Assembly (NCBI RefSeq): GCF_009827655.1
Contig: NZ_WTYV01000001.1
Coordinates: 1 to 64,000 of the forward strand
Direction of reading: 5' to 3'
DNA length: 64,000 bases
Source of the DNA: Alteraurantiacibacter buctensis
Lineage (GTDB): Bacteria > Pseudomonadota > Alphaproteobacteria > Sphingomonadales > Sphingomonadaceae
The notes under the pieces were generated by a model, which saw nothing but the letters and a program-made list of their open reading frames with translations, made no database searches and was not told the DNA's origin. The translations under genes were made by a program, and so were the position numbers. Shown one piece after another: positions 7,373 to 15,673 of this stretch. Within the stretch, counting starts at the first letter, position 1. Each line of letters starts with the position of its first letter.

Positions 7373-8944
7373 TCAGTGCATCGAAAGGGAGACATTTTTT
7401 GGAAGCGGCCTCAGGAAGAGGACCAGCGGAACCGTCGCGAGGGTCAGAATCCCCATAACCAGGAACACATCATTGTAGGTCATTATGAACGCCTCGCGTT
7501 GGAGGGTGCGGCTCAGGACGGCCATCGCCCCCTCCATGCCGCCGAAGTTTCGCGCCAGCCCTTCGAGATAGGCCTGTAGCGAAACGCTGTTCGCATTCAG
7601 GGTCTCTTCCATCCGCCGGCTATGATGCCAGATCCGCTGGTCCTGGAACGATGCCAGAGCCGAAAGAGCGAAAGAGCCACCGAGATTGCGGGCCGCGTTG
7701 AAAATGCCCGAGGCATCGCCCGCGTCTTCCTTGGCCACCGACGCAACCGTTGCCTGATTCAGGAACATCATCGCAAGTATCATTCCGGCCCCGCGGATAA
7801 GCTGACTTTCAGTGAAGACTGCGCCGCCGGATTCCGCGGTCAGACTCGTGCTGACAAAGCAGCTGATCGCCATCAGCAGCATTCCGGTGCCGACGGCAAT
7901 GCGGATGTCCACCTTGCGGATCATCAGGGGCAGAACCGGCATCAGGAGAAAGGCCGGGACACCCATCCAGAAGATGACCAGTCCCGTCTGAAAAGCATTA
8001 TAGTCAGAGATGATCGCGAGGAACTGGGGGATAACGTAGGTTGAACCATACATCACCATGCCCAGGGCGAGAGCCATGATCGCGACGCTGGCGAACTGTC
8101 GATTGAACAGGAGCTGCAACTTCAAGACCGGCTTGCGTGCTTTCACTTGTCCGTAAATCAAACAGGCAAAGCCGATAATGGTCACCACCGTTAGCCAGCG
8201 AATGAGTGAGGACTCGAACCATTCTTCACGGTGCCCTTCCTCGAGTACAACAGTCAGACCGCCCAGTCCGAGGATCAGCCCGAGAATGCCAGCCCAATCG
8301 GCGTCCGTGAGATATTCCCACTTGGGCTTCTCGTGAGGCAGCCCGATAAACAGCAGGAGCAGCAGGATTGCGCAGACTGGCACATTGACGAAAAAGGCAT
8401 AGTGCCAGCTCAGGTTCTCGGTCAGCCAGCCGCCGATCAATGGCCCCATCACGGGGCCAAGAACCACAGTCATGCCGAACAGGGCCATTCCGATGGGCTG
8501 TTGGTGCGGCGGCAATCGTTTAGCCACAATAGTCATTGCGGTCGGAATGAGGACTCCGCCCATGAAGCCCTGGCCCGTTCGGCCGATGATCATGGTCGTA
8601 AGGTCGGTGGCTACACCGCATAGCACCGAAAATGCGGTGAACGCGCTGACAGCGATGATGAGGAGGGTTCGCAGACCGAACAGCCGTTCCAGCCAAGCGC
8701 TCAGCGGAATGACGACGATTTCAGCAACGAGAAATGACGTAGCAATCCAGGTGCCTTCGGCGCCTGTGGCACCGATCTCGCCCTGAATGACGGGGAGTGC
8801 GGAATTGACGATTGATATGTCCAGCGTCGCGAGCATGGCGCCGAGCGCGCCCGCGGCCACAGCGACCCAGGCAGTCACGTCTGCGTTCTTTCGGCTCCCG
8901 GCCGGCCCGATCGAAGTGTCCTGCGCTGCCAGTATCTCGGTCAT
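7373..8944 (-). CDS. emrB: EmrB-type DHA2 multidrug MFS transporter
   Basis: The 523-aa protein has the layout of a 14-helix DHA2 drug:proton antiporter. Motif A-like and antiporter motif C sequences appear in the N-terminal half (LDISIVNSALPVIQ in helix 1; GRTGQGFMGG; GPVMGPLIGGWL). It works with the periplasmic adaptor encoded just upstream; the two genes overlap by ATGA (8941-8944). Export of hydrophobic drugs or uncouplers is the known family role. The third partner, the outer-membrane channel, survives only as a fragment downstream, so tripartite function would need another channel. Confidence 0.92.
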   Translation of the reverse strand: MTEILAAQDTSIGPAGSRKNADVTAWVAVAAGALGAMLATLDISIVNSALPVIQGEIGATGAEGTWIATSFLVAEIVVIPLSAWLERLFGLRTLLIIAVSAFTAFSVLCGVATDLTTMIIGRTGQGFMGGVLIPTAMTIVAKRLPPHQQPIGMALFGMTVVLGPVMGPLIGGWLTENLSWHYAFFVNVPVCAILLLLLFIGLPHEKPKWEYLTDADWAGILGLILGLGGLTVVLEEGHREEWFESSLIRWLTVVTIIGFACLIYGQVKARKPVLKLQLLFNRQFASVAIMALALGMVMYGSTYVIPQFLAIISDYNAFQTGLVIFWMGVPAFLLMPVLPLMIRKVDIRIAVGTGMLLMAISCFVSTSLTAESGGAVFTESQLIRGAGMILAMMFLNQATVASVAKEDAGDASGIFNAARNLGGSFALSALASFQDQRIWHHSRRMEETLNANSVSLQAYLEGLARNFGGMEGAMAVLSRTLQREAFIMTYNDVFLVMGILTLATVPLVLFLRPLPKNVSLSMH

Positions 8945-10068
8945 TGAGTCCGACTCGAGATCTCTTCCAATTCGCCGGCAGCATTCCGGGTGTCGACCGT
9001 AGCCACTACCGACATGCCGGGAACGAGCAGACGCCGCACTTCAGGGGGAGCATCGATAGCGATGCGGACGGGTATCCGTTGAACGATCTTGGTAAAGTTG
9101 CCGGTGGCATTTTCGGGGGGGAGGATGGAAAATTCCGCGCCCGTTCCCGGCGATATGCTGACCACTCGTCCCGCGATCTCAAGGCCTGGCAGGGCGTCAA
9201 CTTCGAGCCTGACGCTCTGGCCGGCCCGGATGAGGCCGACCTGCGTTTCTTTGAAGTTCGCGGTCACGTAGATCGCGCTCACCGGAACCACCGTCATCAA
9301 ACGTTGACCCGGTTGCACGAACTGGCCCACCCTCACCGAGAGATCGCCGACGCGGCCGGCCTTGCTGGCGCGCAGCAAGGTCGATTCAACCGTAAGGTCG
9401 GCTGTTTCCAGCTGAGCGCGGGCAGCGTCCGCCTGCGCCTGGGTCTGGCTGATCTGCTCGAACAGGGTCCCCCGGCGAGCGGTCGCGGCAGCCACCGCCG
9501 CCTGCGCAGCGGCGAGTTCGGCCCGCGCCTGCCGCGCCTGCGCCTCATACTGGTCTAGCTTTTCCCGCGGTTCGGCTCCTGTCGCGGCAAGGGGCCGATA
9601 TCGCGCCACCTGGTCGTTCGCGAGGTCCAGTGCTGCGCGCGCGGCGGCGAGTTGGGCCCGCGCCTGGCGAATGGCTGCATCCTGTTCGGCTACCTGAGAA
9701 CGGATTGTGTCGGCACCGGCCAGGGTCGCAGCGATCTGCGCGCGCGCCTGTTGCGCTTGCGCCTGATAATCCCGCAAATCCAGTTGTACGAGGGCTCCGC
9801 CGCGAGCAACCTGCTCGTTCTCCCCCACGAAGACCTCTTCGACGTATCCCGCTACCTTGGAAGAGATAACGACGCTGTCGGCAGCGACATCGGCGTTATC
9901 GGTCGACTGCATGTACTGTCCGTAGGTTACGTGCCGGTAGTACCACCAGATCCCGCCAAGCAGCACGGCAAGACCAACGATGATTAGCACGATGCGCAAG
10001 CCACGCCGCGATTGCGGTTTCGTTGGGGTTGTGCCCTCCTGCTCCGGTTGGTTGGAGTTATCGGTCAT
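8941..10068 (-). CDS. emrA: EmrA-type HlyD-family membrane fusion protein
   Basis: This is a 375-aa adaptor. It has a short cytoplasmic tail rich in Pro and Gln, one transmembrane helix (about 26-45), a barrel-sandwich half (GYVEEVFVGENEQV), a long Ala/Gln/Arg-rich coiled-coil hairpin (about 100-215), then the second half-motif and a beta-barrel. It bridges EmrB to an outer-membrane channel. It is the first gene of the emr operon and is read divergently from a MarR regulator 125 bases away. Confidence 0.92.
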   Translation of the reverse strand: MTDNSNQPEQEGTTPTKPQSRRGLRIVLIIVGLAVLLGGIWWYYRHVTYGQYMQSTDNADVAADSVVISSKVAGYVEEVFVGENEQVARGGALVQLDLRDYQAQAQQARAQIAATLAGADTIRSQVAEQDAAIRQARAQLAAARAALDLANDQVARYRPLAATGAEPREKLDQYEAQARQARAELAAAQAAVAAATARRGTLFEQISQTQAQADAARAQLETADLTVESTLLRASKAGRVGDLSVRVGQFVQPGQRLMTVVPVSAIYVTANFKETQVGLIRAGQSVRLEVDALPGLEIAGRVVSISPGTGAEFSILPPENATGNFTKIVQRIPVRIAIDAPPEVRRLLVPGMSVVATVDTRNAAGELEEISSRTQ

Positions 10069-10193
10069 CTGACTCTTTCGGCAGCCTCAGTAAAAGGTGA
10101 ACGCGTCTCGCGCCCTATGAGCCGTGAGTCAAATAGTAAAGGCATTTAGCAGTTTGCATTTGGGCATCCGAGGCTATCCGACTACACAGCGCT

Positions 10194-10685
10194 ATGGATG
10201 AAAAACCAGATACCATGTCACGGTCTCAGCGTCGGCAGAAGGTCATCACCGATAATGACCGCATTCTCTATCTTATGGACGAGATCAGTCGCGGCGCGCG
10301 CAGAGTGTACGATGCGAGGGTCGCCAGGATCGGTCTCAATCAGACACAGTGGAGGATCATCGGACAACTTCTTCGCGATCCTGCCCTTACGCAGGCTGAA
10401 ATCGCCAAGAAACTGGAACTGGAATCGGCGACCATCGGCCAGGCGGTTGCAGGTCTTTGCGCACGCGGGCTGATGAAAAGGCTTCGAGCTGAGACGGATC
10501 GGCGAGCGTGGCAGCTCATCCTCACGGAGCAGCTTGACGATCTGCTGCCCGAACTGAGAGGCTCCGCGGATAGGCTTCATGATCTGCTTTGGCGCGACAT
10601 TGCCGCCGACGAGAAGCGAACGCTGCAGCAGATTCTTGAAAGGGTATCGGAAAATCTGGACCAACACCGTGCCGAGGCTGAATAA
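10194..10685 (+). CDS. MarR-family regulator of the emr operon
   Basis: This 163-aa winged-helix protein has the MarR core: ILYLMDEISRGARRVYDAR (dimer helix), LNQTQWRIIGQL, then LTQAEIAKKLELESATIGQAVAGL as the DNA-reading helix-turn-helix and the wing with ETDRRAW. Its divergent position to emrAB suggests it represses the efflux genes and responds to their substrates. No convincing palindrome was found in the 125-base gap. A UbiB-like kinase gene starts four bases after its stop, so the two are probably co-transcribed. Confidence 0.88.
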   Translation: MDEKPDTMSRSQRRQKVITDNDRILYLMDEISRGARRVYDARVARIGLNQTQWRIIGQLLRDPALTQAEIAKKLELESATIGQAVAGLCARGLMKRLRAETDRRAWQLILTEQLDDLLPELRGSADRLHDLLWRDIAADEKRTLQQILERVSENLDQHRAEAE

Positions 10686-10689
10686 AATC

Positions 10690-12276
10690 ATGGCATCGCC
10701 CCCGGAAAAGCCTATCGGCAGCATCGCTCGCGCCGCGGAGATTGGCCGAATCCTAATGAGGCACGGAGCGAAGAATCTCGCCGGAGCCCTCGGGTTTATT
10801 CCCTCTTCGAACAATGTCATCGACCCTCGCGAATTTCGCCCGGCCGCAGTTGTCGCGTTCCTCCGTGACATCGGGCCAGTCGGCATAAAACTGGGGCAGC
10901 TCCTCGCCACCCGAAGCGATCTGTTCACCGAACACTGGATCACGGCATTCTCAACCCTGCACGATCAGGTGTCGCCAGTGCGCTTCGCAGATATCGAGCC
11001 CGTACTTGCTTCAAGCTGGGGTGAGGACTGGCGGAACGACTTTGCGCAGTTCGACGAAAAGCCTTTGGCGTCCGCCTCGATTGCACAGACCTATTCCGCC
11101 GAGCTAAGGGACGGTAGCAAGGTCATCGTGAAGGTTCGACGCCCGGGCACCGCCGCGCGGATGGAAGCCGATGTGCGTCTGCTTGTGCGTCTTGCCGAGA
11201 TCGCAGAAGCACGCTCTCCTGACATCGCGCGTTACCGGCCAGTCGAGTTTCTGCGGACCTTCGGCCGCAATCTTGCCTGGGAGATGGACCTCGCTGCGGA
11301 ATCCCGAGCCTGCGAGCGGATCGGCGCATATCTCGATACCATCGGCGTCAGGACCCCGGCCATCCATTGGGAACTGACCGGGCTGCGGGTGAACGTTCAG
11401 GAACGCCTGTACGGCAGGCCCGCGTCTTCGCTGGGCAGCCCATCGGGCGACCCGCGGGTGGCGGCTTTCGCTAAAAGCTATGCCAACGCTGTCCTGCGGA
11501 TGATCATCCTGAACGGCGAATTTCACGGCGACCCCCATCCGGGTAACGTCTTCCTGATCGGCGAGCAGGATGTCGGCTTCATCGACTTCGGATCAGTCGG
11601 GACGCTCACCAAGGCCAGGCGCGACGAGATCGTCCGCCTCGTGCTTGCGATTGCTGGTGAGAAAACCAGCGATGTCGCGAATGTCCTGCTCGCATGGGCG
11701 GGGGAGCCGAAGGTGGATCGCGATGCGCTCGCGGTGGATCTGGATCAGTTGATCGGAGAGTTCAGGGGAACCGTGCTATCTGGCATCGAGTTCTCGCAGA
11801 TTTTTTCCCGCGTTTTCGACCTGTTGCGGGATTATCGACTGGTTCTGCCACCTGATCTGGCCATTCTTCTGCGTACCTTGTTGACTGCAGAGGGCTTCGT
11901 CCGATCGCTGGCACCGGACTACAACATCGCCGAAGAGACCCGGCCGATCATGACGGAGCTTCTCGCCGAGCGGTTCTCGCTCGGCAGCGCTCGGTCGGGT
12001 TTGAAGAAACTTCGCGGTCAGCTGCTGGGGTTGTCGGCGTCCTTGCCCGACATACTTGCCACTGCGAACTCGATCGCAAAGTCAGGATATGTGCCGGTTC
12101 AGCTCGATCCGCTCAGTATCGAGCAGCTCGCTGGACTTCGCAATGAGCGGCAGTCCTTGAAAGGCCCTCTAGCTGCCGCATTGATCGTGGCTAGCGCATT
12201 GCTTGTCGATCAATCCTGGCTTCTGGCTGGCGGCGCGCTTGTGATTGCTGGGGTGGTGCTCATCCGAAAATCATAA
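10690..12276 (+). CDS. UbiB/AarF/ABC1-family atypical kinase
   Basis: The 528-aa protein belongs to the ABC1/ADCK/UbiB family. It has the N-terminal KxGQ motif (KLGQ, 67-70), the Ala-rich loop with ASASIAQTY, the catalytic-loop signature HGDPHPGN (279-286), and DFG (299-301). Two hydrophobic helices close the C-terminus, as in UbiB. Members support ubiquinone synthesis or lipid handling at the inner membrane through ATPase-like activity. It is set behind a MarR gene rather than in a ubi cluster, so it may be an accessory paralogue. A start at 10579 is possible but overlaps the MarR gene; ATG 10690 is preferred. Confidence 0.88.
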   Translation: MASPPEKPIGSIARAAEIGRILMRHGAKNLAGALGFIPSSNNVIDPREFRPAAVVAFLRDIGPVGIKLGQLLATRSDLFTEHWITAFSTLHDQVSPVRFADIEPVLASSWGEDWRNDFAQFDEKPLASASIAQTYSAELRDGSKVIVKVRRPGTAARMEADVRLLVRLAEIAEARSPDIARYRPVEFLRTFGRNLAWEMDLAAESRACERIGAYLDTIGVRTPAIHWELTGLRVNVQERLYGRPASSLGSPSGDPRVAAFAKSYANAVLRMIILNGEFHGDPHPGNVFLIGEQDVGFIDFGSVGTLTKARRDEIVRLVLAIAGEKTSDVANVLLAWAGEPKVDRDALAVDLDQLIGEFRGTVLSGIEFSQIFSRVFDLLRDYRLVLPPDLAILLRTLLTAEGFVRSLAPDYNIAEETRPIMTELLAERFSLGSARSGLKKLRGQLLGLSASLPDILATANSIAKSGYVPVQLDPLSIEQLAGLRNERQSLKGPLAAALIVASALLVDQSWLLAGGALVIAGVVLIRKS

Positions 12277-12549
12277 TGAAGGAGCAACTTAATTCGTGCA
12301 CGGTCACGTTACGGCAAAGCCGAACTTAATGAGGATTTCATACGCCGCACTTCAGCGACCAAGACGCATCGCGAAAAAAATTTTTCGACCTATTGCGATT
12401 GAAGGCTTATTTTCCTCAATCAGACGAAACTATGGAACGGCAGCTTTCAGGCTTGTCCTCGCCTGACTTTATGGCCGCTATTAGGGCGCATTGCTGCCAA
12501 GCGAATTAGACCCCACGACATTGAATTCGAATCTCTGGAGCGCGAAATC

Positions 12550-12732
12550 TCACTGACGCCAGGGGGCTTCGGATAGCGCCAGTCTGCACGCGATTTCATC
12601 ACCAATTTCGGTCGCAGCCTCAAGGAGGGAGGTATCATCCAAGTGTGCATACCGAGCTGTTGTCGAAACCTGCCTGTGGCCAAGGAGGCTTCCAATCATC
12701 GGCAAAGTCTCGGATGCGCTCGCCAAAGCCCG
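12550..12732 (-). pseudogene. Tyrosine integrase fragment (C-terminal end only)
   Basis: The reading frame keeps only the last piece of a phage-type integrase: LPMIGSLLGHRQVSTTARYAHL, holding the His of the LGH box and the nucleophile Tyr, then a short helical tail. The arginine, HxxR and N-terminal parts are missing. It lies next to a larger integrase fragment with a different sequence, so at least two integrases decayed here. Confidence 0.65.
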
Positions 12733-12828
12733 GAAGCACGTAGTCAAACCTCGTCCGGCGCTTCCCAGCCTCTCCCGGAACAACGCGCGCGAGTTCCTCG
12801 GCCAGGATATGCTTCAGATCGTATCCGG

Positions 12829-13290
12829 TCACGCCGCGATGCCCAGCGCACCGGCGAGGCTCGAACAAATCCGGTCGGCGCTCTCCGAGATGATGTCGTC
12901 TGCAAGATGCGCATAGCGCGCGGTCGTCTCGGGAAGCGCGTGCCCCAACAGCTTGCCGATGGTCGCGAGTGGAATGCCCTTGGCAATGGCCGCTGAGGCA
13001 AAGCTGTGGCGAAGATCGTGGAGCCGGACATCGGGAAGAGCGGCCTTGCGCCTGATCCTGATCCAGTGTTCTCCAAGATTGATTGGTCCCTCCCGATGCA
13101 ACGCCGGAAAGACAAGCTGGTCGTCGGCCCGGCGGTCGAGGCCACTCAGAATTTCGATCGCTTGCGGGTTGAGATAAATGGTCTTCGGGCCGGTCTTGCT
13201 GTCGGGTAGCGCAAGTCGAGGAATCTGGACGTAGCGCCAGCGCAAGGTCGCAATCTCCGAAGCACGTGCACCCGTGTATCCAGGGAGAAG
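12829..13290 (-). pseudogene. Tyrosine integrase catalytic-domain remnant
   Basis: The catalytic domain of a tyrosine recombinase is nearly whole: TGARASEI (first Arg), HDLRHSFAS (His-x-x-Arg), LGHALPETTARYAHL (His and Tyr). The N-terminal DNA-binding domain is absent. No proper start exists, because upstream of about 13290 the sequence belongs to the DUF2493 gene in another frame. It is the junction partner that truncated that gene. It is unlikely to be active. Confidence 0.75.
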
Positions 13291-14033
13291 GTAACCTGAG
13301 GCACCTTGCGCCGCTCGGCCCAGGAAGAAGCCAGGCGATCAACGCCCTTGGTGTCACCGCCGTGGATCAGAACCATATCGGCAACACGCGCGTGAACCTT
13401 GTCCAGCGTAGCCCAAACATTGTTGGCAAAGGTCAGTGCCTCCTCGTCGGTTGGATGGCGGCTGCGCCCTCCGGCGAATACCACCGGTGTGCCTTCGGGC
13501 ATTGCTGCACGGCGCTTTGCCTCACCCCGTGCACGCAGGAAATCGCGGCCCTCGACGAGCGCGGAAGTCAGCATAGCTCCGTGATTAAAGCGCGAACTCG
13601 AGACGGGCTTCCACGAGGAGCCGAACTCGTTGAGATAGAGGCTGGCTGCCACTTCGCGCATTTCTTCAAGTGCGAGCATGGCACCTTCAGCGCATTGCGC
13701 GCGCTCGACCTGGGTCTCCAGCTCATGGGTATGGATTTCGGACCCATCGGCTGTGGCAACAAGTGCGCGGACCTCGTCGGTTGCACGGTCGACGGCAGTG
13801 GATTTGCGCTCCGCCGAGCGGTGGAAGATGTTGACGAAGGCCCAACCAAGGTCCTCGGCATCGGCTTCAAGCGCGGTCCCCGAGACCAGCGCGAAAAGGT
13901 CGGACCAGACCGCTGCAAGCGTTTGGACGACGGCCTCCTCGCACGGAAAATCGGTAGCAGTGACGGGGGCAGGTCCAATAGCGAAACCGGACAGATCGAG
14001 TCCGGCGAGTTGGGCGGCAAATGACGTGTGCAT
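13146..14033 (-). CDS. DUF2493-domain protein, C-terminus replaced by integrase DNA
   Basis: The N-terminal region to about residue 250 is the DUF2493-type protein found in sphingomonad and rhizobial conjugative elements. A helical N-terminal part is followed by the TPVVFAGGRSR...VLIHGGDTKGVDRLASSWAERR segment, a Rossmann-like SLOG-type fold that binds nucleotides. The natural C-terminus (usually a further 50 or so residues) is lost: after FSLD (13278-13289) the frame reads out-of-frame integrase DNA to a stop at 13146. The start ATG 14033 has AGGAGG. Next to ArdC and ParB its synteny is that of an integrative element. Confidence 0.72.
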   Translation of the reverse strand: MHTSFAAQLAGLDLSGFAIGPAPVTATDFPCEEAVVQTLAAVWSDLFALVSGTALEADAEDLGWAFVNIFHRSAERKSTAVDRATDEVRALVATADGSEIHTHELETQVERAQCAEGAMLALEEMREVAASLYLNEFGSSWKPVSSSRFNHGAMLTSALVEGRDFLRARGEAKRRAAMPEGTPVVFAGGRSRHPTDEEALTFANNVWATLDKVHARVADMVLIHGGDTKGVDRLASSWAERRKVPQVTFSLDTRVHVLRRLRPCAGATSRFLDLRYPTARPARRPFISTRKRSKF

Positions 14034-14339
14034 GATGATGTCCTCCTGGCTGACGTGAGGCTAACGCACCCGCTCTTGGCTGCGCCAGCGAGAGCCCGTC
14101 AGGGCCAGCGGTGAGGCGGACTTGCGCACCCGTCAGGGGAAACCTGCTTGGGCAGGCTGGCGCGGGCAGGCACAGACCCCGAAGGGGGCGGCCAACACGG
14201 GCCTCGCCCAAGCGGGTTGCGCAGGGCCGACGGCTGGCCCAGGGCCTCTCTCGCTCGGGCAGTGGCCAAGGGCGGTCGAGACACCGCAGGCAAGGACAAC
14301 GGAAGTGCTCCGGGCATGGCGAGCATGCGCCGGCTTAAC
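14034..14339. other. GC-rich non-coding leader upstream of DUF2493 gene
   Basis: No credible gene lies in this 306-base stretch; frames crossing it are Arg/Pro/Gly rich in every phase. It holds two copies of CCCGTCAGGG (near 14095 and 14130) and many GC-rich short repeats. It separates the DUF2493 start from the split-gene fragment and may be a structured leader or an element-specific non-coding segment. Confidence 0.4.
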
Positions 14340-14720
14340 TCAGGCCGCGCGCCTGGCAAAAATGCCCTCTCCGTTCGACATGTGGCCGAGGCAGTCGTAG
14401 TCGCCAAACAGCGCATCGAAACGAGCAGATATCTGCGCAAGCCAGTGCCGTGCTCGCGGCGAGCGGGCTGTACGCCAGTCAGCGTCCCAATAGGCAGGGT
14501 CGTCACGCTCGGCGATCCAGACTGCGACCAGGCTGCCGTAGGTCGAGATACCGAAGTCGGCAAAGGCATTGCGCATAAGGATCCGGTCCTCGCGCCCCCG
14601 CCATGTATCGTGGACAACCAATGACCCGCATGGAGGCGAGCCACACATCAGCTCCACCGCGTCAGCTGCATATATAAACCCAAGCCCAGCGAAGCTCGCG
14701 CTAACCGTTGTGAACATCAT
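14340..14720 (-). pseudogene. C-terminal half of a split mobile-element gene
   Basis: From about 14635 downward the frame reads HDTWRGREDRILMRNAFADFG, then AVWIAERDD and ARHWLAQI, then LFGDYDCLGHMSNGEG. I recognise this as the C-terminal two thirds of a short hypothetical protein normally encoded between ArdC and DUF2493 in sphingomonad elements. Its N-terminal part (MGRSVSYPSGAIVAF) sits at 18230-18382 on the same strand, on the far side of the metal-resistance module. The frame happens to reach an ATG at 14720 that overlaps the efflux gene stop (ATGA), so the fragment may still be translated as a hybrid. The function is unknown. Confidence 0.62.
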
Positions 14721-15673
14721 GCGCCAAGGCGCGGCATCATCTTGATGTAGAGGAGCGAAGCGGCAAGTTCGACGAGCGTTTGGGCGACAATGACGGCTGG
14801 CACGAGTGGTATTGCCCCTGGCACGGCTAGCGCTAGCGGCAGCACGACAATTGAATTGCGCGTTGCCCCGCTAAACGCGATGGCGCGGCCTGCTGGTGCG
14901 TCCAGCCTCGCGATCCGCGCTATGCCCCAGGCCATCAGCGGCGTGATAAGCGCGAAGGCGATGTAGAGCGGTGCAACTGCCAAAACGCTGGTCAACGCCG
15001 GGCCGAGTTGTGGAACCACGGCAGCAATGACGATGAACAAGACCAGCGCCGTTGCGGGCACCGGTAGGAGCCCAAGCGCCACGTTGACCCGCGCGCCGGC
15101 TGCGCTTCGGGACGCCCAAAGCTGGCAGAGTGCCGCAAGGCCCAGCGGTATGGCGATCAGCGACAGGAAGGCGTGGAGAAACGGTCCCATTTGCACGAGC
15201 TCAGCAGCTTCGTCGCCGAGAAACAAGCTCAGCCAAAGCGGCAGCAGGAGCATCTGCACGATGAGGAGCGCCGGCGTTGCAGCCAGTAGCAGCCGGGCAT
15301 CGGCGCGACCCAGGTGCGAGAAGGTGACCACATAGTCGATGCATGGGCAGAGCAGCACGATCAGGAAGCCTAGGCGAACGAGCGGGTCCAACGGTGCAAA
15401 CTGGAGGAGGATGGCAACCAGCACCGGCACCGCGAGGAAATTGACCACGAGCAGGGCCCCAAAGAACCGGCCTTGGCGGAACGCGTCCCGAAGCGAGGCG
15501 AGCGGAACTTGCAGGAGGGTGACGAACAGCATCAGCGCGAGCGCGGGGTTTATCGCCGGCTCGAACCGCTCGGTGCCGCTGAGCGCAATGGCGGCTATCG
15601 CGGCCATGCAGACGGCCACAAAGTAGATAACGACCTGGCGTGTCTCCAGCGACTCTCGCGCTTTTTCCATCAT
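14717..15673 (-). CDS. ACR3/BASS-superfamily arsenite-type efflux permease
   Basis: The 318-aa integral membrane protein has about ten helices. It carries the Cys-containing CPCIDYVVTFSHLGRAD segment that matches the conserved cysteine region of ACR3-like permeases in the BASS superfamily, and a second conserved region FSGATRNSIVVLPLA. Such proteins expel arsenite or related oxyanions. I took ATG 15673, which overlaps the FTR1 stop by four bases. It is expressed with the FTR1-type permease and faces an ArsR-family regulator. The metal handled could differ, since no arsenate reductase (arsC) is present. Confidence 0.8.
   Translation of the reverse strand: MMEKARESLETRQVVIYFVAVCMAAIAAIALSGTERFEPAINPALALMLFVTLLQVPLASLRDAFRQGRFFGALLVVNFLAVPVLVAILLQFAPLDPLVRLGFLIVLLCPCIDYVVTFSHLGRADARLLLAATPALLIVQMLLLPLWLSLFLGDEAAELVQMGPFLHAFLSLIAIPLGLAALCQLWASRSAAGARVNVALGLLPVPATALVLFIVIAAVVPQLGPALTSVLAVAPLYIAFALITPLMAWGIARIARLDAPAGRAIAFSGATRNSIVVLPLALAVPGAIPLVPAVIVAQTLVELAASLLYIKMMPRLGA

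Noticed and set aside
12371-12387. AT hairpin CGAAAAA...TTTTTCG as a terminator for the UbiB-like gene
   Set aside because: The symmetric A/T run leaves little or no loop and has no GC stem; it is 95 bases from the stop, so I do not call it a terminator.
14099-14644. 181-aa minus-strand frame across the GC-rich leader and split-gene fragment
   Set aside because: It overlaps the recognisable split-gene fragment in another phase and has a Pro/Ser/Arg-rich, motif-free product.
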